A program made the translations under genes and the position numbers. From the NCBI RefSeq assembly GCF_024868665.1, contig NW_026634436.1:3649-67648 (forward strand): 64,000 nt of DNA. The letters run 5' to 3'. The notes beneath the pieces are model-generated. The model ran no database searches. It saw nothing but the letters and a program-made list of their open reading frames with translations, and was not told the DNA's origin. Within the stretch, counting starts at the first letter, position 1. Every line of letters starts with the position of its first letter. The stretch comes from Triplophysa rosa. Its lineage: Eukaryota; Chordata; Actinopteri; Cypriniformes; Nemacheilidae. This document shows, one piece after another, positions 56,801 through 63,536 of the stretch.

Positions 56801-59800
56801 TGAACACCTCTATGACCAACAGATGATGTGGTAGCAGCATTTAGCATGACAACAGATATGATCTGTATAAAATACAGTTGCATTACTATAATTTCGACAG
56901 GATCTTGAAGAATGTGTTATTTATACCATATCCTGTCTGTTGGAGGAGGTGGAATATTGACAGCGAGAGTCCCTCGGCACTCCTGCACCTCCACAGTGAG
57001 GAGCAGTGGTGTGTTGGACACCTCCTCCATCTTCTTTTTGATAAACTCAGTCTCTGTGGCTTTCTGAAAATACTTGGACTTTGCGATCTTGTCCACAAAG
57101 CGCATGATTTTGCTGGGTCGGTGTCCCCAAACATAACTGTGAAAACGAGATTATTGAGACTATACATTACCTAATGTGTGTTTAGAGATATTTGCCTGTA
57201 AATTACACATCTGAAATGAATAGAAAAGGTTTTTCAATCTCACCCCTCCACTCCTGGAATTTCAGGCACTTCTGCAGCGTCTTCTTCATCAGATGATCCA
57301 GCACTGGATGATTCCTCATCACTATCGGCCAGGAAGTCAGTGCGTGGTCTGGGTCTGCAACATGCACACACAAACACATAGAGCTTTCACAACATATTAC
57401 TGCATGCCCAGATAACAACACATTGGTACAATTTGATTTAGAGCAGTCATCCTCAATTGGCAGACCAAGGTGTAGCCTAATAAACCATTTAAAACTTTGG
57501 ACTATTTTGGTTGTTTAAATTGAGCCGTGCGTCTACACAATGGAGAATCACATCACACGTGCTCTCAGGAACATTTTTGTAATTGATCTTTTGCCACTAT
57601 ATCCTCTAATATCTTTATTAGGGGGCAGTTGTGGCCTAATGGTTAGTGAGTCGGACTCATGACCAGAAGGTTGCCTGTTCGATTCCCAGGGTCGGCGGGT
57701 AACAACTGAGGTGCCCTTGAGCAAGGCACCTTACCCCTACTTGCTTCCCGGGCGCTGCAGTGATAGCTGCCCACTGCTCCGGTTCACCACTTGCTGTGCG
57801 TGTGTTAACTACTGGGTTAAATGCAGAGGTCACATTTCGTTGCCTTGTACTTGTACATATTCAGTGACAATAAATTGAATCTAAAAAAAAAAATCTAGCA
57901 CCAAATGCACTTCATTTTAACCCTTTCCACTCCGCGTGCACTGCTTCTCTCCCGCCAAGGATGAAGAGCAGCAAACACGTGCTTATTTTAACAACACTAG
58001 TGCAGACATGCAGAGCAGGTAAATGGACACACAACAGTAAACAAAATGCAGCAAATATTAAAGCATTTGTATCCGTCAGTCTGTTTACTGTTTGCTATAT
58101 GTCTCCAAACTTTCAACCAGATTTGTGATATTTTATTAACTACATTTAGCATTAGCATTATTGATCAGCATGTAAACATTTGTGACCCTGTGAAAACCCA
58201 GGCTAAAGTCTCCTAATCGAATTGATTTTTAGATAACAAGCATCAAATATTAATTATAAAAGATTTTGGCATTATTCAGTCAATATTGAAGATATTGTTG
58301 TATTTCACAGAATATTCTGTAGGATAATTTTATGAAGGACTTTTGCTGGGTTTTCACAAGCAGGGTCACATTTTGTAATGAACAAAGTTTTAATTGGGAA
58401 ATTATTTAAAGATTGAAATAGTTCTGGTATGAATGGCATGGAAAGGCTAATTTAGTAAGTAACTTTGTTTTCTGTTTATGATGAGCATTTTAATTGTTAC
58501 ATTACATTTGCTGTTTGCATGTTGTTGGTAGTTTTTTTATTTACAAATATTATTTATCAGACTACTATTAAGAGGGCATTCCCCACAGAACCTACAATGC
58601 ATACATTATCTCACAGAAGTGAGTACACCCTCACATTTTTTAAAATATTTTATTATACCTTTTCATTTGACAACAGTGAAGAAATGAAACTTTACTACAA
58701 TATAAAGTAGTGAGTGTACAGCTTGTATAACAGTGTAAATTTGCTGTCCCCTCAAAATAACTCAACACACAGCCATCAATGTCTAAACCCCTGGCAACAA
58801 ATTTGAGTACACCCCTATGTGAGAATGTCCAAATTGGGCCCAATTAGCCATTTTCCCTCCCTGGTGTCACGTGATTCTTTGGTATTACAAGGTATCAGGT
58901 GTGAATGGGGAGCAGGTGTGTTAAATTTGGTGTTATCGCTCTCACTCTCTCATACTGGTCACTGGAAGTTTAACATGGCACCTCATGGCAAAGAACTCTC
59001 TGAGGATCTGAAAAAAAGAATTGTTGCTCTACATAAAGTAGACGTATGAGTGCTGCCAGGTTGAAGGCGTGGGGGGGTCAGCCTGTCAGTGCTCAGACCA
59101 TACGCCGCACACTGCATCAAATTGGTCTGCATGGCTGTCGTCCCAGAAGGAAGCCTCTTCTAAAGATGATGCACAAGAAAGCCCGCAAACAAGCTGAAGA
59201 CAAGCAGACTAAGGACATGGATTACTGGAACCATATCCTGTGGTCTGATGAGACCAAGATAAACTTATTTGGTTCAGATGGTGTCAAGCGTGTGTGGCGG
59301 CAACCAGGTGAGGAGTACAAAGACAAGTGTGTCTTGCTTACAGTCAAGCATGGTGGTGGGAGTGTCATGGTCTGGGGCTGCATGAGTGCTGCCGGCACTG
59401 GGGAGCTACAGTTCATTGAGGGAACCATGAATGCCAACATGTACTGTGACATACTGAAGCAGAGCATGATCCCCTCCCTTCGGAGACTGGGCCTCAGGGC
59501 AGTATTCCAACATGATAATGACCCCAAAATAAGCTGAGGGTAAAGGATGGACTGGCCAAGCATGTCTCCAGACCTAAACCCTATTGAGCATCTGTGGGGC
59601 ATCCTCAAACGGAAAGAGGAGTGCAAGGTCTCTAACATCCACCAGCTCCATGATGTCATCATGGAGGAGTGGAAGAGGACTCCAGTGGCAACCTGTGAAG
59701 CTCTGGTGAACTCCATGCCCAAGGGCAATGCTGGAAAATAATGGTGGCCACACAAAATATTGACATTTTCACTTAGGGGTGTACTCACTTTTGTTGCCAG

Positions 59801-60738
59801 CGGTTTAGACATTAATGGCTGTGTGTTGAGTTATTTTGAGGGGACAGCAAATTTAAACTGTTATACAAGCTGTACACTCACTACTTTACATTGTAGCAAA
59901 GTGTCATTTCTTCAGTGTTGTCACATGAAAAGATATAGTAAAATATTTACAAAAATGTAAAATGTACTCACTTATGTGAGATACTGTACATATTGTGGAT
60001 ATCAAAATATAAAATAAATGGCCTGAAAAAGATCATATCATTATACCATTATATCCAACTGGGCTAAATTGATTAAATATTTATTTATTTTCAAAAAACA
60101 TATTGTCCGGACCTTCGTTTGGAAGAAAATATAAAGACCGGAACTCTTGGAACTAATTGAATGCCCCTGATTTAGAGGAATTTATTTTACATTCCAACAA
60201 TACAATGGAAAGAGAATGAAATCTTGATTATAAATATATTTTATTGAAGGAAAATTGTTTAAAAAGTATTTGCTCAGTGATTTGAGTATTATGCTAAAGT
60301 AACCACATGTAGAATGACTGTAGGACTGGTTGTGTTTTAGTGATGAATTGTCCACTACAGTCTAATAAATGAAGTAAGGTAATGGAAAATTTCAGATAAG
60401 CCATGACCATCAACTCACCATTAAGTTCACATCCACAAAGATATCCAGAGAAACCAAGAAAAGAAAAGAAGTGATAAATACATCCAATAGTCACAATAAT
60501 AGTAAAATAATACAACATCTCACAGGGTAGAGGCTTAGATCAGTTGAACAAGGGATAAAACATCAAAAACATTTGACACACTGTGTGCAGTTTTCAAATA
60601 ACTTTCCATAAGCTTACCCTTCTTTTCCCTGTTCTCCAAAACCTTCTCCTTCCTTTCCAAGCCTAGTCAGGTTCATCTTTGTTTCAAGGCTCATAAGAAA
60701 CGAACCATTGTAGAAGATCTCCAAGTCAAACCAAAGGC
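44696..60738 (-). CDS. tex2: tex2, C-terminal 228 codons in five exons (partial gene)
   Basis: TEX2 is an ER membrane protein with an SMP lipid-binding domain; the family (yeast Nvj2 relatives) works at ER contact sites with endosomes, lysosomes or Golgi. Exons in coding order: 60618-60738, 57244-57354, 56927-57136, 45101-45221 and 44696-44821. Each junction is AG|exon|GT and the frame runs through all five. Recognisable stretches are GLWFDLEIFYNGSFLMSLET, TDFLADSDEESSSAGS, SKIMRFVDKIAKSKYFQKAT, VSNTPLLLTVEVQECRGTLA, IPPPPTDRIWYGFR, KARPKLGEREVTFAHVTDWI and IFVMPNMDDIWLPNMHSAMD. These follow vertebrate TEX2 closely and cover the end of the SMP domain. Introns are 3263, 107, 11705 and 279 bp. 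Upstream exons are outside the window. No break is seen, so the gene is probably functional. Confidence 0.93.
45101..45221 (-). CDS. tex2: tex2 penultimate exon in view
   Basis: The acceptor is TTTTTTTAG and the donor is CAG|GTACAC. It codes YGFRRPPHLELKARPKLGER, EVTFAHVTDWIEKKLDQEFQ. The first base completes the Trp codon begun in the previous exon. Confidence 0.95.
45260..45628. mobile_element. Palindromic hAT MITE, 8-bp TSD CATCTAAA
   Basis: CATCTAAA at 45252-45259 and 45629-45636. The ends TAGTGTTGTCACGATACCAA and (inverted) TAGTGTTGCCATGATACCAA are followed by arms of more than 100 bp (CAAGTATCGTCACATTTAGT and GAGCGCTGTTGAACAGA are mirrored). It lies in the tex2 intron, 39 bp upstream of the exon 45101-45221 in the gene's direction, close to the acceptor. 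Confidence 0.9.
45637..46275. other. tex2 intron, nothing recognised
   Basis: AT-rich intron sequence without recognisable elements. Confidence 0.4.
46276..46913. mobile_element. Non-autonomous DNA element with GCTGYRTCTGAATTC ends
   Basis: GCTGTGTCTGAATTC at 46276-46290 pairs with GAATTCAGATGCAGC at 46899-46913 (one mismatch). The arms continue with CCCTATATTTTCTATATAG and GCTATATAGGGAATAAT, then CATTCATT-type motifs. The target duplication is not clear (TACACAA and TACAGTG). Confidence 0.75.
46914..47286. other. tex2 intron, nothing recognised
   Basis: AT-rich, with a short duplicated phrase TTCAACAAATTATTTATTTAAT (near 47079 and 47116). Confidence 0.4.
48197..48738 (-). mobile_element. 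Solo LTR, 542 bp
   Basis: TGTCATGAATCTGACAGGAG to GGATCATGACA, with CATAA within one base of both ends. It shares CCCACGATGGGG, TTCCCACGAGGGGGCAAA and GACACAGGGCAGGTGAG with the LTRs at 21080 and 31910, so it is the same broad family. Confidence 0.8.
49014..49834. mobile_element. Non-autonomous DNA element with TTAARGMCTTGT ends
   Basis: TTAAAGACTTGTACACTGGG at the left, inverted TTAAGGCTTGTCCACATCAG at the right. The arms extend about 45 bp (ATAATYRCACACG shared). An LTR fragment is inserted at about 49240-49510. Confidence 0.65.
49240..49510 (-). mobile_element. LTR fragment
   Basis: GGTATATTCCAAAAGAGCTTTAATAAA, GACATGAACACAGGC and GGAGAACAGAAACAGGTG resemble LTRs of the type seen elsewhere in the window, but neither end is secure. 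Confidence 0.4.
49835..50315. other. AT-rich, nothing recognised
   Basis: It contains a small inverted phrase, TTTTACCCCACATAAGGGGTAAAA (49989-50013), and long AT runs. Confidence 0.4.
50316..50440 (+). repeat. LINE 5' region direct repeat, unit 1
   Basis: GTTACGGCTTGACATTATAA...GAGAAGGCGTGTTTCAG recurs at 50694-50818 with about four substitutions, 378 bp apart. Confidence 0.9.
50694..50818 (+). repeat. LINE 5' region direct repeat, unit 2
   Basis: Second copy of 50316-50440. The LINE coding region follows about 190 bp later. Confidence 0.9.
51008..53874 (+). pseudogene. L2 LINE endonuclease / reverse transcriptase, frameshifted
   Basis: The endonuclease shows LWNCQSAVNKTDFI, GLTETWI (about 51235), VYRPPGP, VVFGDFNIHLE (about 51550-51580) and HISDHF (about 51680). 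The RT shows DSYRPVSLLPFIAKTLERAA (about 52537-52595), DKQSGFKTNHS, LILLDLSAAF (about 52743-52770), ITGVPQGSVLGPL (about 52928-52965) and ADDTQIYIS (about 53035). The C-terminal region includes WMKEHHLQLNPAKTELLVF, SRLDYCNALLAGLP and HVTPLFISLHWL, ending LLKTHLFCEYLTDK at 53874. Frameshifts occur near 51655, 52185 and 52780. The Tyr codon of YADD is a TAA stop (53032-53034), and there is another stop at 53599. Confidence 0.9.
54072..54207 (+). repeat. Tandem duplication of about 105 bp (contains an empty insertion site)
   Basis: TTTTAAATATAATGGTTTCA, TTATTAATATGGTGATTATC at 54078-54118 recurs from 54180, where the second copy is interrupted by the MITE 54208-54643 and continues at 54644 (TATGGTGATTATCTCTGAGG). 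Confidence 0.9.
54208..54643. mobile_element. MITE with TGTGACCCTGG ends, 436 bp
   Basis: TGTGACCCTGGATCACAAAA to TTTTGTTGTCCAGGGTCACA. Inverted ends also share ACCAGTCTTA. The flanking duplication gives the uninterrupted site AATATGGTG, so the target duplication is TA (or ATAT). Confidence 0.92.
54644..55094. other. AT-rich Tc1 interior or flank, nothing recognised
   Basis: No coding or element signature seen. Confidence 0.4.
55095..55530 (-). pseudogene. Tc1 transposase C-terminal part, degraded
   Basis: The minus strand reads MRDRTSAMYHKILDENLLPS, then MGHGWAF, QNISPRQQRSEKHIKCSQSP and PSPIENL (compare the D-D-E catalytic order ending SPDLNPIExLW). It then shows REEWTKMSPVTCANLVTNYK and KHLASVLANKG in shifted frames. 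The N-terminal part is not recognised. It belongs to the Tc1 element 48821-56500. Confidence 0.75.
55531..56396. other. Unclassified repeat-like sequence in the tex2 intron
   Basis: 55840-56060 (GAGACCGATCAATTCGCTTC, GGAGCCATGCGGATTACTTT) resembles a common fish DNA element interior. 56290-56335 (GACAATAAAATACTTATTGT) resembles a SINE/LINE tail. Neither has ends that I can place. Confidence 0.35.
56927..57136 (-). CDS. tex2: tex2 exon (210 bp)
   Basis: The acceptor is TTTTCACAG and the donor is TATG|GTATAA. It codes YVWGHRPSKIMRFVDKIAKS, KYFQKATETEFIKKKMEEVS, NTPLLLTVEVQECRGTLAVN, IPPPPTDRI. It is part of the SMP domain. Confidence 0.95.
57244..57354 (-). CDS. tex2: tex2 exon (111 bp), acidic linker
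   Basis: The acceptor is TGTTGCAG and the donor is GG|GTGAGA. It codes PRPRTDFLADSDEESSSAGS, SDEEDAAEVPEIPGVEG. The acidic/Ser linker is a known variable region of TEX2. A 107-bp intron separates it from the next exon. Confidence 0.93.
57620..57893 (+). mobile_element. V-SINE/HAmo-like SINE
   Basis: tRNA-like head with GTGGCCTAATGGTTAGTGAG (A box) and GTTCGATTCCC (B box). The central conserved GAGGTGCCCTTGAGCAAGGC of V-SINEs follows. The tail, ACATTTCGTTGCCTTGTACT, TGTACATATT, GACAATAAATTGAATCTA, is followed by poly-A. The tail matches the 3' end of the LINE at 2224-5766. Confidence 0.92.
57894..58180. other. tex2 intron, nothing recognised
   Basis: AT-rich unique-looking sequence. Confidence 0.4.
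58181..58370. mobile_element. Small MITE with TGTGACCCTG ends, 190 bp
   Basis: TGTGACCCTGTGAAAACCCA at the left; inverted TGTGACCCTGCTTGTGAAAA, CCCAGC at the right. It shares the TGTGACCCTG start with 54208-54643 but has a different interior. Confidence 0.8.
58604..59986 (+). mobile_element. Tc1-like transposon with IR/DR ends, 1383 bp
   Basis: TA flanks both ends. CATTATCTCACAGAAGTGAG on the left mirrors CTCACTTATGTGAGATACTG on the right. Inner direct repeats TGAGTACACCCCTATGTGAG (58805-58824) and (inverted) CTTAGGGGTGTACTCA (59772-59787) give the IR/DR arrangement, with arms of about 220 bp. It lies in the tex2 intron between exons 60618-60738 and 57244-57354. Confidence 0.93.
58975..59741 (+). 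pseudogene. Tc1-like transposase with two deletions
   Basis: It starts MAPHGKELSEDLKKRIVALH and stops soon after. The rest of the N-terminal DNA-binding region is deleted, and the frame resumes as MSAARLKA near 59046. The catalytic part is preserved: ILWSDETKINLFGSDGVK (first Asp, about 59240), VKHGGGSVMVWGCMSAAGTG (about 59345-59400), VFQHDNDPK (second Asp, about 59505-59530) and MSPDLNPIEHLWGIL (third acidic residue, about 59560-59605). A second deletion removes the segment after DNDPK. The last frame ends at 59741. It is non-autonomous. Confidence 0.92.
59990..60617. other. tex2 intron, nothing recognised
   Basis: AT-rich intron between the Tc1 element and the exon at 60618. Confidence 0.5.
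60618..60738 (-). CDS. tex2: tex2 exon (121 bp), first one in view
   Basis: The acceptor is CCCCTTTAG and the donor is GG|GTAAGC. It codes LWFDLEIFYNGSFLMSLETK, MNLTRLGKEGEGFGEQGKE. The phase requires an upstream exon ending in one base of a Gly codon; that exon is not in the window. Confidence 0.94.
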
Positions 60739-61074
60739 CTAAAGGGGTTTAAACTGTTAAATACTGTCTTTAAAATGAATACAATTTTGTCTTAATTTCT
60801 AGTTATAAAAATCTTCCAAAGATAAATACTGTAGAATTCATGCAAAATTAGAAATGTACTAAAACGCGTAAAACAAGAAAAAACTAGCCAAAGGGTAATT
60901 GTTATGGGTGTGACGATACACTTATCCCACGAGACGAGACACGAGACTGAGTTCACAAGAACGAGATGAGATTTTTAGTCTTTTTTAAAGAAATCCTCAA
61001 TGATGAAATATACTATATAGTCATGGTACTTTTCATGTTTCATGGTATGTTTCAACACCTAATACTAAGGATAA
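60739..61074. other. tex2 intron; fragment of a hAT-like element
   Basis: GGTGTGACGATACACTTATC and CCACGAGACGAGACACGAGA (about 60906-60945) resemble the start of a frequent fish hAT element; no partner end is seen. Confidence 0.4.
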
Positions 61075-61298
61075 AACATTTTTTAAATTTATTCTAGCTA
61101 TTGTATATAGGCCTCCAGGGCATCACACAGATTTTATTAAAGAATTTGGTTGGTTCTTATCAGAACTAGTACTGGCCGCAGATAGAGTCCTTGTCATTGG
61201 TGACTTTAACATCCATGTAGATAACGATACAGATGCCTTAGGAATGGCTTAGGAAGACACTCTTAACTCCATAGGCGTTAGTCAACATGGGTCAGGAC
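61075..61298 (+). mobile_element. L2-type LINE endonuclease fragment
   Basis: It reads FILAIVYRPPGHHTDFIKEF, FLSELVLAADRVLVIGDFNI, HVDNDTDALGMA, then a stop, then LNSIGVSQHGSGP, where it is cut by the hAT insertion at 61299. YRPPG and GDFNIH are endonuclease motifs. Confidence 0.85.
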
Positions 61299-62486
61299 CA
61301 GTGTTGGGCAGTAACGCGTTACTAGTTTGATTACTTTTTTGGTAACGGAGTAATTTAACGTGTTATAATTCCTAAAATAGTAATTAGATTATAGTTCCAA
61401 GCCCAGGTAACTGTACGTTACAGCTGCGTTACATCGTTGCCGTAGTATTGTTTTATCATTTAAATTGTAAAACGCGAAATAGCTTTTTCAAAGTCTGGAT
61501 GCCTGCCTGTCGCACCCGCAACGTCATCAAACTGAAACGCGCCTGCGCGTAAAGTACTACCAAAGCCACTCCATGGAAAGCCTGCCACCTTAAGCTAAAA
61601 ACTTTTAACGACCAATGCTATCGCCGCACGGAACACAGGCAAGGAGACTAGACACCGAATATGATTGGCTGAGGTGCCTCTCGTGATCGATGTTAGACTT
61701 TATGCTCCAATTGTAAGTATTACAGACCCATACATCTCCCTATCACAAGACAATCTTTGGTACTACCAGCGAAAACAAACTCAGCATGGAGAGAGAAACG
61801 TATGCGTTCTGTAGCTGGAAATACAATCATTATTTTTAGTTTATTTCTGTCAAAGGCAAGAACATTGTTGTGCGTTGTCGGTCATGTGGAGGTAATCAAA
61901 ACCCTCTCTCCCGTGAAAAACAACCTGAAAGGGCAGTACAGCACGAATCAACTTCTACTGTCGAGTGCCAGGCTGCTATTAGCAACATGTTATGTTTTGT
62001 CAGACTAGTTTTTGCTGCTCTAACATATTCATATTCTACTACTATTCTTAAAATATTTGTTAAATGATGAAGAAATCATCATAGAAATATGCAGAAGCAC
62101 TAGTTAAGATATACAAGTTATAAGAAACTAAGGAGAGACTTTTTACATTATGGAGTATGCAGGTTTAGAAATACTAGTTAACATGAAAAAATGTTTTAAG
62201 TTAAAATGTCACAGAGTTTAATTATTATTATTATTATTTATGACAGGCTTTAGTATGGAATAAGCAGAAAGAATGTATTAAAATAATTAAAGACGAGATA
62301 GAGTAGAGTATGCACTTCCAAATAAAGTTTAGTCTTGAGAAGGCTAAAGAGGTTATTTTGTGTTTTTGAGGGGTGGGGGATAATTAATTACTTTTGAAAT
62401 CAAGTAATCAGACCAGTAACTTGATTACTTTTAAAAGGAGTAATCAGTCATTTAATTACATTTCCAGAGTAACTTGCCCAACACTG
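61299..62486. mobile_element. Non-autonomous hAT-like element with CAGTGTTGGGCA ends
   Basis: CAGTGTTGGGCAGTAACGCG at the left, inverted CAGTGTTGGGCAAGTTACTC at the right. 1188 bp without a transposase frame. The right target duplication cannot be verified because an LTR begins 3 bp beyond it. Confidence 0.8.
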
Positions 62487-62719
62487 GACTGTCACGAATC
62501 ACGTGGGGGGGGGGGGGGGAGAACCCAAGCGCAGGCAGCAGGAAGGTACACGAAACAAGACTTTATAATAAATACTCAACTCAACTCAACTTTATTATAT
62601 AGCGCTTTTACAATTTTCATTGTTACAAAGCAGCTGTACATAGAGCACATATGACTACTAAGCAAAACAATCAAAGTTGTACCTGCAAAAACAAGAAAAG
62701 GTTGAAAACACAGAAGACA

Positions 62720-62850
62720 GACACACCCACACACAAAACACTCCACACACACAACAGCACACACACCAACACACACAGACACAGAGACACACACACCACA
62801 CACACCACCACACGTACGTACACAGACAATACGCACACATACACATGCTC
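62720..62850 (+). repeat. Imperfect (CA)n microsatellite
   Basis: CA-rich tract in the L2 3' UTR at the position equivalent to the (TG)n tract at 33860-34005. Confidence 0.9.
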
Positions 62851-63356
62851 AGTGAGAGCACACATTTAGGATAAAGGAGAGAGAAGCACAGGTCAAATAT
62901 AACAGATAATAAATTCCTATATGCAATATTAATTAAGTAAAACTTTAAGATTCTAAAGCAGCCCCCCCGGTCAGGCAGATAGTGCAAAAACAGTATGCAA
63001 ACGGTGGCGAGGAACCCAAAACTCTAATCGAGAAAAAAAACCTCAGGAGAACCCAGGCCCAACCAGGGGATTCCAGTTCCCCTCTGGCAAAAGCTGCTGC
63101 CTCTGCACGACCGCGTCCTTCTTTATCCAGCTCTATCATCTCAGCTCTTGTCAGGTCCCCACTTCCCATTCTCCGCTCTACCATCAGGTCAGGCCATGAA
63201 CTGCATCCTGCTCGCTGTGGTAACCTTGGAACAATGAGACAAGACTGGCTGAGAGTAGAGTATTGTTCTGCACTCTTTGATGCAACAAGTACATCAGTTG
63301 TGTTTTTGGTTCCGGTTGATCTAACTAATGCAGTCTAAACCCTCAGAAGATTTATA

Positions 63357-63536
63357 TTATGGAAGAGTAGTGTATGCAAGATTAAAAAGATGCGTCTTTA
63401 GTCTAGATTTAAACTGACAGAGTGTGTCTGCCTCCCGGACAGTGCAGGGAAGACTATTCCAAAGTTTAGGCGCTAGATAGGAAAAGGATCTACCACCTGC
63501 ACTTGATTTTGAAATTCTAGGTATTACCAAATTACC
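63357..63536 (-). pseudogene. L2 LINE ORF, last 50 or so codons
   Basis: The minus strand reads ISKSSAGGRSFSYLAPKLWN, SLPCTVREADTLCQFKSRLK, THLFNLAYTTLP and stop. RSFSYLAPKLWNSLP..V is the conserved C-terminus of L2-type LINE proteins. The rest was never copied (5' truncation). Confidence 0.88.

Larger units (their letters stand above)
47287..56814. mobile_element. Outer DNA element split by a 9.3-kb insertion
   Basis: The left part (47287-47443) starts ATGGGTGTCCAAAGTCGGTC and CTGGAGGGCCGGTG. The right part (56782-56814) is its inverted end, GGCCCTCAAGGACCGACATT then GAACACCTCTATG. These are the two ends of a common cyprinid hAT-like element (normally a few hundred bp). Everything between 47444 and 56781 was inserted later. 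Confidence 0.75.
62576..63536 (-). mobile_element. L2-type LINE 3' fragment, TSD AAATAC
   Basis: AAATAC stands at 62570-62575 and 63537-63542. It ends (minus strand) AATAAAGTTGAGTTGAGTTG. It carries the last codons of the LINE ORF, a long 3' UTR and a (CA)n tract (62720-62850). It is homologous, in opposite orientation, to 33272-34185. Confidence 0.9.

Noticed and set aside
57620..57700. Possible tRNA gene (A and B boxes)
   Set aside because: It is the head of a SINE with a V-SINE core, LINE-like tail and poly-A; no anticodon arm could be made convincingly.
59222..59812. 196-codon minus-strand frame
   Set aside because: It is antisense to the Tc1 transposase.
62576..62987. Val/Cys-rich and Thr/His-rich frames on both strands
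   Set aside because: They are translations of the (CA)n tract of the L2 fragment.
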